From: an uncultured Spirochaetales bacterium
GTDB taxonomy: Bacteria > Spirochaetota > Spirochaetia > Treponematales > Treponemataceae
DNA length: 24,735 bases
Assembly: GCA_946061495.1 (NCBI GenBank)
Contig: CAMGSV010000009.1
Location: forward strand, 1-24,735
Direction of reading: 5' to 3'
Numbering within the stretch: position 1 is the stretch's first letter; each line of letters opens with the position of its first letter. The notes under the pieces were generated by a model. The model made no database searches, had not been told where the DNA came from, and saw only the letters and a list, made by a program, of their open reading frames with translations. Positions 14,618-23,208 of the stretch are shown here, piece after piece. The translations under genes were made by a program, and so were the position numbers.

Positions 14618-14646
14618 TTGCATTTTTTTACGGTTTTTCGCATAAT
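14618..14646 (+). promoter_or_regulatory. Promoter of mtnN-birA
   Basis: TTGCAT (14618-14623) and CATAAT (14641-14646) are separated by 17 nt, about 24 nt before the mtnN start and in front of its AAGGAG. A TTTTTCGCAT motif occurs twice, at 14605 and 14635. Confidence 0.6.
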
Positions 14647-14669
14647 CGTTGGAAACAAGGAGTTTAATT

Positions 14670-15374
14670 ATGATTAAAATCGGCATTATTGGTGCCATGG
14701 ATGTGGAAATTGAGAGAATCTGCCAGAATCTTTCTGGAACTGTCCTCCATCAAGTTTGTGGTTTGGACTTTTGGGAGGGCCTTTTGGAGGGAACACCAGT
14801 GGTGATAGTCCGCTCTGGGGTAGGCAAGGTGAACGCCGCCCTCTGCGCCCAGCTGCTGATTACCAAGTTCAAGATTACCCACCTCATCAATACCGGCGTG
14901 GCGGGGGCTCTAGCATCCGGACTGGGAGTTCTTGATGTGGTCATCTCCACCGAGGTCATGTACCACGATGTTGATGCCACCAACTGGGGCTACGAAAGCT
15001 GCACGGTACCCGGCATGAACCGAACCTTTCCCGCAGCCCCCGAGTTGGTTACGTTGGCCGCCGACGCCTGCAAGAAGAATTTCCCCAGCAAGCTCTGCAT
15101 CCAAGGACTCATTGCCTCTGGGGACCAGTTCATTGGCTCCAACGAAATGAAGGAGAAGATCAAGAAGCTCTGCAATCCCGCTTGTGTGGAGATGGAGGGA
15201 GCGGCCATCGGTCACGTGGCCTCCATCAACCGAATTCCCTTCGTAGTAATTCGGTGCATGTCAGATATGGCAGATGACCACGGGGAGACGACGGCACGAT
15301 TCAACGAGAAGGAAGGAGCCAACATAAGCGCGCACATCGTCTGTACTATGGTGCAGGACTTGGGAAGCCGCTAG
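14670..15374 (+). CDS. mtnN: 5'-methylthioadenosine/S-adenosylhomocysteine nucleosidase
   Basis: ATG at 14670 has AAGGAG 8 nt upstream and starts the canonical MIKIGIIGAMDVE; the earlier in-frame ATG at 14649 lacks a site. The product is 234 residues, standard for the family. The catalytic set is complete by alignment to E. coli MTAN: E13, E176 in VEMEGAAIGHV and D199 in RCMSDMAD. TGVAGAL and SGVGKVNAA form the purine-nucleoside phosphorylase fold. It splits MTA and SAH into adenine and the thioribosyl or ribosyl-homocysteine product, clearing inhibitors of methylation and feeding AI-2 precursors. birA starts 1 nt after its stop. Confidence 0.97.
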   Translation: MIKIGIIGAMDVEIERICQNLSGTVLHQVCGLDFWEGLLEGTPVVIVRSGVGKVNAALCAQLLITKFKITHLINTGVAGALASGLGVLDVVISTEVMYHDVDATNWGYESCTVPGMNRTFPAAPELVTLAADACKKNFPSKLCIQGLIASGDQFIGSNEMKEKIKKLCNPACVEMEGAAIGHVASINRIPFVVIRCMSDMADDHGETTARFNEKEGANISAHIVCTMVQDLGSR

Positions 15375-15375
15375 T

Positions 15376-16395
15376 ATGGAACAGTGCTCTCCCCTTCCCT
15401 ATAATCTGCTTTCCACATCAAAGGACACCCACCTAGACCTGCTGGACAGATTTATCCTTTCGGATCTCCTAGCTCACAGCGTCTCCATGCAGGGAGTGAC
15501 GTCCCTCCAGTATGCAGATGTGGAGAACCTGCTGTTTTCGGCCTTTGCCTGGCAGGAGAAAATCCACCTGTATCCCGTTGTGGACTCCACCAACACGGTG
15601 GCCCGGCAAATGGTGGAAGCTGCCATCAAGGAAGCACCGCTTCACCACCCCAACGGCAGCCTCACCAGCCACGGACGGAAGCTCCACGGCTCCCTCTTTC
15701 TGGCAGAGCACCAGACTGCTGGACGGGGAAGGCAGGGGCGCAGCTTCTACTCCCCCAGATCTGTGGGGCTCTACCTGTCCATCGTGGTGGTGCCACCGGG
15801 AGGCATTCAAGATCCGGCCCTCATTACCGCTACTGCAGCGCTGGCAGTCTGCCAGGCTTTGAAACAGGTCTACGGTATTGCAGCCAGCATCAAGTGGGTG
15901 AATGACATCTTCTATCAGGGAAAGAAGATTTGTGGAATCCTGACGGAAGGGGTGGCCGACCAAACCCAGGGAAGTATCCCCGCCGCCATCATCGGAATCG
16001 GAGTGAATGTAGCACAGTCCATGAAGGGCTTCCCTCAAGAACTGGAAGGCATTGCAGGAACAGTGCTCCCTCCGGGAGACAGCCGCCTCCAGAGAAACCA
16101 GCTGACCGCAGCCATTGTGCAGCACCTGATGACAGACCTGAGCATAGTGTGGCAGCAGCATAAACGGCACCATAGTGCAGGAGGAATTATGGAGGAGTAC
16201 CGACGTCTCAGCATCCTAAAGCCGGGACAGAAGGTGGAGGTCTTTCCCCTATCCGGCTCCAGCCACCAGTCATATGCAGCTACCGTGCTGGGGATTGACC
16301 ACCGGGCCCGACTCCAGGTGCAGCTGGAGGACGGCAGTCAGCGGTTGCTGGAGTCCGGCGAGGTGAGTCTGAGAAGCGAGCATTTTACAGGCTAG
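15376..16395 (+). CDS. birA: Biotin-[acetyl-CoA-carboxylase] ligase
   Basis: The product is 339 residues. The catalytic core is clear: VVDSTN (68-73), the biotinyl-AMP loop AGRGRQGR (115-122), GLYLSIVV, and KWVNDIFYQGKKICGILTE (173-191) with the catalytic Lys. The C-terminal SH3-like domain follows. The first 60 residues are not a winged-helix motif, so this is a BirA enzyme without the DNA-binding repressor domain, though longer than a bare class I ligase. The start at 15376 abuts the mtnN stop; ATG at codon 38 is an alternative. It attaches biotin to carboxylase carrier domains using ATP. Confidence 0.95.
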   Translation: MEQCSPLPYNLLSTSKDTHLDLLDRFILSDLLAHSVSMQGVTSLQYADVENLLFSAFAWQEKIHLYPVVDSTNTVARQMVEAAIKEAPLHHPNGSLTSHGRKLHGSLFLAEHQTAGRGRQGRSFYSPRSVGLYLSIVVVPPGGIQDPALITATAALAVCQALKQVYGIAASIKWVNDIFYQGKKICGILTEGVADQTQGSIPAAIIGIGVNVAQSMKGFPQELEGIAGTVLPPGDSRLQRNQLTAAIVQHLMTDLSIVWQQHKRHHSAGGIMEEYRRLSILKPGQKVEVFPLSGSSHQSYAATVLGIDHRARLQVQLEDGSQRLLESGEVSLRSEHFTG

Positions 16396-16425
16396 GGAAG
16401 GAATCCTCTTGCCAACACCATACAA

Positions 16426-16446
16426 GGCCAGCCCCAAAGGCTGGCC
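16426..16446. terminator. Hairpin between converging birA and DUF362 genes
   Basis: GGCCAGCC and GGCTGGCC pair perfectly (8 bp) around CCAAA. It lies between the two convergent stop codons; neither side has a T-run, so termination efficiency is uncertain. Confidence 0.65.
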
Positions 16447-16460
16447 GTGCTGCAGTAAGC

Positions 16461-17585
16461 TTAAATTGCAATCAGCTGGTAGGTACCACTACCGAGCCCC
16501 ATCTTTTCCGCATGGGAAATCTGGCTCTTCCAGTCGGTGGAAGGATGCATATCGCAGAAATGATCTCCGTGGGTATGCTCCTTTTCAGCCAGACTTGATC
16601 CGGCACTCACCGGTTGCTGGTTGACGGCATCGGCACAGGCCACATCGATGGCCACCGGGTCAAAGGAGGCAAACATACCCACATCGGGCACAATGGGGGT
16701 ATCGTTCTCCGCATGACAGTCGCAGTAGGGGGAAATATCCATGGCCAGGCTCACGTGGAAATGGGGCCGCCCCTGCAGGATGGCAGCGGTGTACTCCACC
16801 ATCTTGCAGTTCAGCACATCGTTGGAGTTGTCGGCCCCAGGACGGATGGCATCAGTGGGACACACACCGATACAGCGACCACAGCCCGTGCAGGCATCCT
16901 GGTTAATGAAGGCCTTCTTGTCGGTGATGGTGATGGAGTCATGGGCGCAGTTCCGCTGGCATTGGGAGCAGCCAATGCAATTTTTAGTGTAGACGTAGGG
17001 CTTTCCTGCGGCGTGCATCTCCATCTTGCCGGCACGGGAGCCACAGCCCATGCCAATGTTCTTGATAGCACCACCAAAACCAGTTCCCTCGTGGGCCTTG
17101 AAGTGGCTCAGGGAGATGATGATATCCGCATCCATCACGGCACGGCCCACCTTTGCCTCCTTCACGTACTGGCCGTTGGGAACAGGAACGTAGGCTTCGT
17201 CGGTGCCCTTGAGGCCGTCCCCGATAATCACGTGGCAGCCGGTGGAAAGCGGGGAAAAACCGTTGAGATATGCAGCATCCAGATGATCCAGGGCATTCTT
17301 GCGGCTGCCTACATACAGAGTGTTGCAGTCCACCAGGAAGGGACGGCCTCCCAACTCCCGCACCAGATCCACCACCACCTTGGCGTAATTGGGCCGCAGG
17401 AAGGCAAGGTTTCCCGGCTCCCCAAAGTGCATCTTGATGGCCACGAATTTTCCCTGGAAGTCAATATCCTTGATTCCCGCCGTAATCATCAGTCGCCGCA
17501 GCTTGGGAAGCAATCCCTCCTGAAAGGTGGTACGAAAATTCGTAAAGTAAACCTTTGAAGCACCAGGTGCAGCTGTTTTGTCCAT
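16461..17585 (-). CDS. DUF362 protein with two [4Fe-4S] ferredoxin motifs
   Basis: This 374-residue protein has an N-terminal DUF362 domain (VAIKMHFGEPGN, LVDCNTLYVGSRKNALDH, ADIIISLSHFKAHEGTGFGGAIKNIGMGCGSRAGK) and, at 203-242, two ferredoxin clusters: C203/C206/C209/C213 and C232/C235/C238/C242. The end repeats the DUF362 pattern (DVGMFASFDPVAIDVACADAVN). Start: ATG at 17585 behind GGAGG. The family is widespread in anaerobes with an undefined role, presumed to be redox; an anaerobic organism is implied. It lies alone between convergent birA and the glycan-binding gene behind it. Confidence 0.93.
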   Translation of the reverse strand: MDKTAAPGASKVYFTNFRTTFQEGLLPKLRRLMITAGIKDIDFQGKFVAIKMHFGEPGNLAFLRPNYAKVVVDLVRELGGRPFLVDCNTLYVGSRKNALDHLDAAYLNGFSPLSTGCHVIIGDGLKGTDEAYVPVPNGQYVKEAKVGRAVMDADIIISLSHFKAHEGTGFGGAIKNIGMGCGSRAGKMEMHAAGKPYVYTKNCIGCSQCQRNCAHDSITITDKKAFINQDACTGCGRCIGVCPTDAIRPGADNSNDVLNCKMVEYTAAILQGRPHFHVSLAMDISPYCDCHAENDTPIVPDVGMFASFDPVAIDVACADAVNQQPVSAGSSLAEKEHTHGDHFCDMHPSTDWKSQISHAEKMGLGSGTYQLIAI

Positions 17586-17707
17586 AAAAGCCTCCGCATA
17601 TTCTGAAATTCTTGGTGGAACTGGCCACAGGAGCGGCCCTTCCTTTCATTCTACCCTTTTTATCTTAGTTTGAATATTGATTTGCTCTCAATTCACCTGT
17701 TTTCTCC

Positions 17708-18346
17708 CTAAAATCGGCGGCCGACACCCACGGCCCGGCTATCTCCCTGTCCCTGAAAATAGAAGGTGGAGGGAGCATCCTCCGGAATGAGGGCGCTAAC
17801 ACAGGCATCCTGATACACCGAACCCTCATACACTGATGCAATGCGAAGCAGAACATTGCAGGTGGGCAGCTCCAGCTGAATTCCAGTGAAGGCAATCTCG
17901 TCCGCCAGATCCAACTGGTACACCAGTCCATTGTCCAAATCCTCTATCCTAATGGACTTTGCCCTGCTGTTCTCCCGGAAGGCAGCAGGATTGGCCAAAT
18001 CAACGTAGCCATTCAATATGCTGAGGGAAGAAAATGATTTGTCACAGGAAAGCGTGATGGTTTGCCCCACGCCGTTTCCCGCCGCCCCCTCCATCCAAGG
18101 CAGATGCTCCTGATTCCACATCAGCTGGGTTGCGTCATCTGCCACAGAATACAAATAACGGCCAAGGTTTTGGGCGGCATAAATCCGCACCCCGCCAGAG
18201 ACCTCCTCCAGCATGATGGAAGAGGCCGTATACTTCGGATTAAATTCAGCAGCCAGAAAGTCAGGATTATCCCGGCCTCGATGCTGAGCCGCCACCATCG
18301 TCACAAGAGATAGTCCCATCACCATCCCACACACAAGTTTTTTCAT
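17708..18346 (-). CDS. Secreted protein with NADase-type glycan-binding domain
   Basis: The product is 212 residues with a signal peptide (MKKLVCGMVMGLSLVTMVAA). The body fits the discoidin-like NADase-type glycan-binding fold: YSVADDATQLMWNQEHLPWMEGAAGNGVGQTITL, then FSSLSILNGYVDLANPAAF and SIRIEDLDNG, where the aromatic/GNGVGQ stretch corresponds to the family core (W-x-E-G...GxGxGqxI). The likely role is an extracellular or periplasmic sugar-binding module. Start: ATG at 18346 behind AGGAGG. No second domain is present. Confidence 0.8.
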   Translation of the reverse strand: MKKLVCGMVMGLSLVTMVAAQHRGRDNPDFLAAEFNPKYTASSIMLEEVSGGVRIYAAQNLGRYLYSVADDATQLMWNQEHLPWMEGAAGNGVGQTITLSCDKSFSSLSILNGYVDLANPAAFRENSRAKSIRIEDLDNGLVYQLDLADEIAFTGIQLELPTCNVLLRIASVYEGSVYQDACVSALIPEDAPSTFYFQGQGDSRAVGVGRRF

Positions 18347-18445
18347 ACATCCTCCTGTATGAATGTCGGTAGGGGACAGGAAAATCTGGAATGGAGAAAA
18401 TGGTTAGTTTAGTTTTTCTCCCCAACCACATCCCCTGCATAGAAA

Positions 18446-18489
18446 AGGGCTTGTAGATTCCGGTGCAGTCACCCAATCCTACAAGCCCT
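18446..18489 (-). terminator. Strong intrinsic terminator of the RND efflux operon
   Basis: AGGGCTTGTAG (18446-18456) pairs with CTACAAGCCCT (18479-18489); the stem continues inside with GGTG/CACC around CAGT. On the minus strand it is followed by TTTTC, about 60 nt after the PII-like gene ends. Confidence 0.85.
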
Positions 18490-18552
18490 CAGTTTGATTT
18501 TTTTTATGGAAGATTCCCTTTTTTCTACAGTAAGAACGGAATCTTTCCCAAA

Positions 18553-18942
18553 CTACATCATCTTCACCTTGCTGGTAAAGCAGGCCAGACCCTCGTGGGG
18601 ATACTCCTGATGGAGCCGAGAAACGATGGCCTTGGTCACCTCGGCATGCTCCTTTGTACAGATGATGATGTACATGCAGTTCAGCTGGGGCCACACCGCA
18701 TCCCCCATCTTGGGGTCAGTGACACCACGGCCCATTACCACCGGCAGCTTGGTGAACATACGGCCAGTATCTTCCTTCATGAAGGCCGTTACAAAGTCCT
18801 CCTCTATGGACTGGCTCATGATGATTTCCAGCCGCTGTAGCTTTGGCTCGTCTCCCTTGTCCTTGGACTTCTTGTCCTTTTTTTCCTTCTTCTCTTTCTT
18901 CGCCTTTTTGGCGGCTTCCTCTTCAAAGGCTTCCTTACTCAT
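18553..18942 (-). CDS. PG0541-type PII-like protein of the RND operon
   Basis: This 129-residue protein has a Lys/Glu-rich N-terminus (residues 5-30: EEEAAKKAKKEKKEKKD), then a PII-like fold: RLEIIMSQSIEEDFVTAF, GRGVTDPKMGDAVWPQLNC, MYIIICTKEHAEVTKAIVSRL and the C-terminal ACFTSKVKMM. PG0541-family proteins are found next to RND transporter genes and are related to PII signalling proteins. The start (18942) overlaps the end of the pump gene by 8 nt, so the two are co-translated. The charged extension may contact the membrane pump. Ligand unknown. Confidence 0.85.
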   Translation of the reverse strand: MSKEAFEEEAAKKAKKEKKEKKDKKSKDKGDEPKLQRLEIIMSQSIEEDFVTAFMKEDTGRMFTKLPVVMGRGVTDPKMGDAVWPQLNCMYIIICTKEHAEVTKAIVSRLHQEYPHEGLACFTSKVKMM

Positions 18943-21900
18943 CTAAATCCTCCATTCCAAATCTCTTTTCTGTAGACAGCTCCTCGTCACTCTCGTCATA
19001 CTGCTCAGCTGTCACCGACTCTTTCTTTCCCTTGGCAGCCTGCTTTTGCTCCCGCATCTGTGCCTCAGCAGCAAGCTTGATGGCCTTCTTCTCAGCCCGC
19101 CGCTGCCGACGCAGTTCCTTCTTTTCCGCCCGTTTCTCACGGTACCGATTGAAGATATAGTACAGCACCGGCATCAGGAACAGTGTCATGGTGGTGCTGA
19201 AGGTGAGACCACCCAAAACCGTCTGACCAATGGGCTGAGTCATCTCGGAGCCCTCGCCGGGGAAGAAGGCCATGGGCACCAGTCCCAGCACGGTGGTGAG
19301 GGTGGTCATGAGGATGGGACGCAGACGACTGCGGGCTGCCTCCACGCAAGCATCCTCCAAACTATACTCCCGCTTCCGCAGCAGGTTGGTAAAGTCCACC
19401 AGAACGATACCGTTGTTTACAACAACACCCACCAGAACGAGGGCACCAACTGCCGTAATGATGTTCAGCGGGGAACCGACAGCCAGATAGATTGCCACAA
19501 TTCCGATGATGGAAAGCGGTATCGTAAACAGCACGATAAAGGGATCCAAGAAGGACTCAAACTGACTGGCCATAACAGAGAACACCAAAATCACCGCCAT
19601 AATGATGATGATGGCAAACATCCGCAGGTTCTTCTGCAGAGACTCAAAGCTACCGCTATAGCTCAAGTTCACATCGTCTCCCAGTACCACGTGCTCCTGA
19701 ATGGTCCGCTCCACCAGCCGCTGCACCTCCTCAGCTGACTGCCGCCAATTGATTTTCTTGGCGGTAATATGGATGGTGCGCATCTGGTTCTCACGGACAA
19801 TGGACACCGGCGAAGTGCCTTCCTGATATGCGGCAAAGCTAGACAACGGAATCCGCTGGCCGGTGGAGTTGGTGACAAAAATCTGCTCCAGGTCAAGCAC
19901 CTTGGAACGGTCATCCTCGGAAAGCTGCACTAGAATATCTATCTCGTTTCCACCGTCACGATAACGGCTGGCAGTTGCGCCGTTCACATTTGCCTTGATT
20001 TCATTGCTGACAGAGTAGATGTTCAGTCCCAGCTCCTGCAGCTTGTTCCGGTCAATCACAATGTCAATCTGGGGAAGACCGTCCTCAAGGCTGCTGGTAA
20101 CCTCCGTAACAATATCACTATCATACTCCACCAAGGCATTCACGATGTCACGGGAAGCGGCCTGCAGCTGGTCCATGCTATTACTCTTGATAACAACGTC
20201 AACATCGCTTCCGGTCATGGCGGCCATACTGTTGGAGCTGAGGGTGAACTCAGCGCCGGGAAACTGGTTGAACAGACCTCGCACCTTTGCAATAGCCTGG
20301 TCGGTGGCATCCCATCCAGGCTGCCGCTCTGCTTGCGGATACAGGGAAATGCTCAGCGTTGCCGTATTGGTGGAGGCTCCTCCCAGTCCCATCATGCTGG
20401 CACCACCAACAGAAATGGTGGTGGACTTGATTCCCGTCACGTTCTGCTGCACCATGGTGTCCAGCTGGCGAATCACCTGGTCGGTGCTCTCCAAGCGGGT
20501 TCCCTTGGGCATCTCCAGACTGACGGAAATAGTATTGGACTCCTGTTCCGGCATATTGATAAAGCCCACCACCGGAATCAAGGCGATACTAGCAATCAGC
20601 AAGACAAAAATCGTTCCCAAAAGCAGAATCTTGTGGTGCAGCACCCAGCGAACACAGTTGGCGTAGCCATTATCCAGCCGGTCAAAGAAACCACCAACTG
20701 CACGATCAAAACGCCCCGCAATACCAGTCAGCTGACGATTAGCCAGGTTTTCCAGCTTTAGGTACTTTGAGGAAAGCACCGGCACCAGAATAACGGCCAC
20801 CACAAGGCTACAAATCAGGGAGAACACAACGGTGAAGGTCAGCCCAGAGAAAATCTGTCCCACCATCTCCAACTCACTGCTGTACATAATCAGCGGAAGG
20901 AACACACAAATGGTGGTCAAGGTACTGGCCATAATAGCCATAATCATTTCCTGAGAACCGAGGATGGCCGCCGCCTTTGGTTTTGCTCCCTTAGCCCGAT
21001 ACGTGTAGATGTTTTCCAATATAACGATGGAGTTGTCCACCAACATACCCACACCCAGAGACAAACCAGCCAAGGTCATGAGGTTTAAGGAGAACCCAGC
21101 AAATTTCATCACACCCAAGGTAATCACCAAGGAAATGGGGATGGTCAAGCTGATGATGATGGTACTCTTGATGCTGCGCAGAAACACCAACAGCACCAAA
21201 ACTGCCAGAATAGCACCAGACACAACGGAACTGACGATGTTATCGATGGAAATCTCGATGATGTCAGTGGTATTCATTTCCTCGGTGAGCTTCACGTCAG
21301 CAGGCAGCAAGGCTTGAATCTCCTCCACCTGCTGGCGAACCTGCTGAGCGGCCTGCACGGAATTCTTGCCGCTCTGCTTCTGGATGCTCAGGATGACACA
21401 GGGAACGCCGTTCAGGTAGGCAAGGCTAGATACGGGCTTGTAGCCCTCGTATACGTCGGCAATGTCCCGCAGCAAAATCTTGCTGACGGTGGGGACACCT
21501 CCCATTCCGTAGCCGCCGGACGCCTTGTAGGCCACCACCGTATTGCGGATATCATCCAATGAAGTGTACTCACCAGAGGTGGTGATGGAATAGGTGGTGT
21601 CATTCTCAGAGATTGTTCCACCAGAGCCTTCTATGTTCTGGGCACCAATCATCTGGGCAATCTGGGTAATGGTGAGGGAATAGGCTTCCAGGCGGTCACG
21701 GGGAATGTCGATGATGACGGCCTTTTCACGGCCACCGCTGATGGAGGCAGAGGCAACGCCGTCAACCTGCTCCAATCTGGGCTGTACCACATCCTCCGCA
21801 TATTGCCGCAGTTCCTCTGGCGTTCGGTTGCCGCTCAACACGTAGGACATGATGGGCATCATGGAGGGATCCGCCCTAATAATCAGCGGAGTCCCCGCAT

Positions 21901-22264
21901 CCTCCGGCAGGAAGCCCTTCACCAAGTCAATCTTGTCACGAATCTCGTTGGTGGCCGCATCAAGATTTGTACCAAAATTGAGAATCAGCATGATGAGACT
22001 GGAACCAGAGGAAGAAATCGACTGCATGGTATCCAAGCCTGTAACACTAGAAACAGCACTCTCCAACGGCCGTGTCACCGAACGCTCCACCTCCTCAGGT
22101 CCCGCATTGGCGTAGGTGGTGGAAATGGCCATGTAGGGCATCTCCATATCCGGCAACAGGTCGATGGGCAACTGAGTGGTAGAATAAATACCCAGTGCCG
22201 TCAAAACAGCAAAGATAATGAGAATCGTAGTTGGCTTTTCTACGGCCATTTTGGACAGGGTCAT
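18935..22264 (-). CDS. RND multidrug/hydrophobe efflux pump, inner-membrane subunit
   Basis: This 1109-residue pump is of the AcrB/HAE type, with 12 predicted TM helices in two halves. Visible motifs are the N-terminal TILIIFAVLTALGIYS, the porter region with PEEVERSVTRPLESAV, and TM4 GMLVDNSIVILENIY. Here the first Asp (D410) of the usual DD pair is kept and the second is Asn. The second half mirrors the first, with VVNNGIVLVDFTNLL near the end. A charged tail extends past the last helix. It imports protons to export drugs or lipids with the MFP and TolC-like partners. Its start shares TAATG with the MFP stop. Confidence 0.97.
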   Translation of the reverse strand: MTLSKMAVEKPTTILIIFAVLTALGIYSTTQLPIDLLPDMEMPYMAISTTYANAGPEEVERSVTRPLESAVSSVTGLDTMQSISSSGSSLIMLILNFGTNLDAATNEIRDKIDLVKGFLPEDAGTPLIIRADPSMMPIMSYVLSGNRTPEELRQYAEDVVQPRLEQVDGVASASISGGREKAVIIDIPRDRLEAYSLTITQIAQMIGAQNIEGSGGTISENDTTYSITTSGEYTSLDDIRNTVVAYKASGGYGMGGVPTVSKILLRDIADVYEGYKPVSSLAYLNGVPCVILSIQKQSGKNSVQAAQQVRQQVEEIQALLPADVKLTEEMNTTDIIEISIDNIVSSVVSGAILAVLVLLVFLRSIKSTIIISLTIPISLVITLGVMKFAGFSLNLMTLAGLSLGVGMLVDNSIVILENIYTYRAKGAKPKAAAILGSQEMIMAIMASTLTTICVFLPLIMYSSELEMVGQIFSGLTFTVVFSLICSLVVAVILVPVLSSKYLKLENLANRQLTGIAGRFDRAVGGFFDRLDNGYANCVRWVLHHKILLLGTIFVLLIASIALIPVVGFINMPEQESNTISVSLEMPKGTRLESTDQVIRQLDTMVQQNVTGIKSTTISVGGASMMGLGGASTNTATLSISLYPQAERQPGWDATDQAIAKVRGLFNQFPGAEFTLSSNSMAAMTGSDVDVVIKSNSMDQLQAASRDIVNALVEYDSDIVTEVTSSLEDGLPQIDIVIDRNKLQELGLNIYSVSNEIKANVNGATASRYRDGGNEIDILVQLSEDDRSKVLDLEQIFVTNSTGQRIPLSSFAAYQEGTSPVSIVRENQMRTIHITAKKINWRQSAEEVQRLVERTIQEHVVLGDDVNLSYSGSFESLQKNLRMFAIIIIMAVILVFSVMASQFESFLDPFIVLFTIPLSIIGIVAIYLAVGSPLNIITAVGALVLVGVVVNNGIVLVDFTNLLRKREYSLEDACVEAARSRLRPILMTTLTTVLGLVPMAFFPGEGSEMTQPIGQTVLGGLTFSTTMTLFLMPVLYYIFNRYREKRAEKKELRRQRRAEKKAIKLAAEAQMREQKQAAKGKKESVTAEQYDESDEELSTEKRFGMEDLDE

Positions 22265-23187
22265 TAATTTCCTCCCTGCTTACGATTCACAACATTTATC
22301 TTGCTGCCAGAATCCAGCAAGGTTTGGCCAGACATAACAATCTCATTGCCCGCAACAAGTCCTGACACTACTTCCACCATATCGTCCACGGTAATGCCTA
22401 CAGTAATGGGCCGTAGCTCCACCGCACCACCATCCACCACAAATACCGTATCTTGACCAGAGCGGGTCAAAATAGCGGATCGGGGAATAGCCACCACATC
22501 AGACTTTGACTCGGTAATCAGCTTCACCCGGCAATACATACCGATTTTGATACGCTTGTCAGGGGGATCCAGCACTAACTTTACCCCCATGGAACGAGTC
22601 GTTGTATCCAAGACAGGATTCACTTCAGCAACCTTGGCGGTAAAAACCTCACCGGGATAGGCGTCAAAGGTCAGCAAGGCTAGCTGGCCCACTTCAATGC
22701 GAGAGACAAACCGCTCCGCCACGCTGATGCTTACCTCAAGGTTGCTGGTGCTGCTAATCTTCGCAATGGACATGGAGGGAGCCACCATGCTTCCCACAGA
22801 CACGGGGAAGGAGGTAATCGTTCCCGCCACCGGAGCACGAATGGGGCTGGTCTCGTAGGTCATACCGGGACGAGAGGGGTCTACACGGGCTAGAATCTGG
22901 TTCCGCTCCACGTAGTCTCCCATCTTTACCCGAATGTCGGTAAGCTTTCCCGAAGCGTCCGGCATAACGTCAACACTGGAGGCAGCCACCACATCCCCAC
23001 CAAATTCAAGGTACTCATCAAGGTTCTCGGCGGAAGCCACGTAGGTGTTCACCGCATAGACTGTCTCCTGGGGAACAGCTGGGGCAACGGCAGCCTGATC
23101 CTTCTTTGAACAACCGAAAAAAATAAATGCCAGGGCCAAAGCCAGGGCTACACATCGTGCAATTTTCTGTGTCATCATCATCCTCAT
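22264..23187 (-). CDS. RND membrane fusion protein, lipoprotein
   Basis: The product is 307 residues with a lipoprotein signal ending FIFFGC (C26). Lipoyl/biotinyl-like strands (DVMPDASGKLTDIRVKMGDYV, PIRAPVAGTITSFPVSVGSMV) flank a short hairpin, followed by a beta-barrel domain and PRSAILTRSGQDTVFVVDGG near the end, as in AcrA-type periplasmic adaptors. ATG codons at 23187, 23181, 23178 and 23175 are all possible starts. It links the inner-membrane pump to the TolC-like channel. It begins 21 nt after the TolC-like gene. Confidence 0.95.
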   Translation of the reverse strand: MRMMMTQKIARCVALALALAFIFFGCSKKDQAAVAPAVPQETVYAVNTYVASAENLDEYLEFGGDVVAASSVDVMPDASGKLTDIRVKMGDYVERNQILARVDPSRPGMTYETSPIRAPVAGTITSFPVSVGSMVAPSMSIAKISSTSNLEVSISVAERFVSRIEVGQLALLTFDAYPGEVFTAKVAEVNPVLDTTTRSMGVKLVLDPPDKRIKIGMYCRVKLITESKSDVVAIPRSAILTRSGQDTVFVVDGGAVELRPITVGITVDDMVEVVSGLVAGNEIVMSGQTLLDSGSKINVVNRKQGGN

Positions 23188-23208
23188 ATTTATTGGGTCA
23201 GCAGGCCC

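Noticed and set aside
14485..14667. 60-codon frame on the plus strand before mtnN
   Set aside because: It has a possible GGAGG site, but it contains a terminator-like hairpin and the mtnN promoter, and its sequence matches no family; not called as a gene, only noted with the hairpin.
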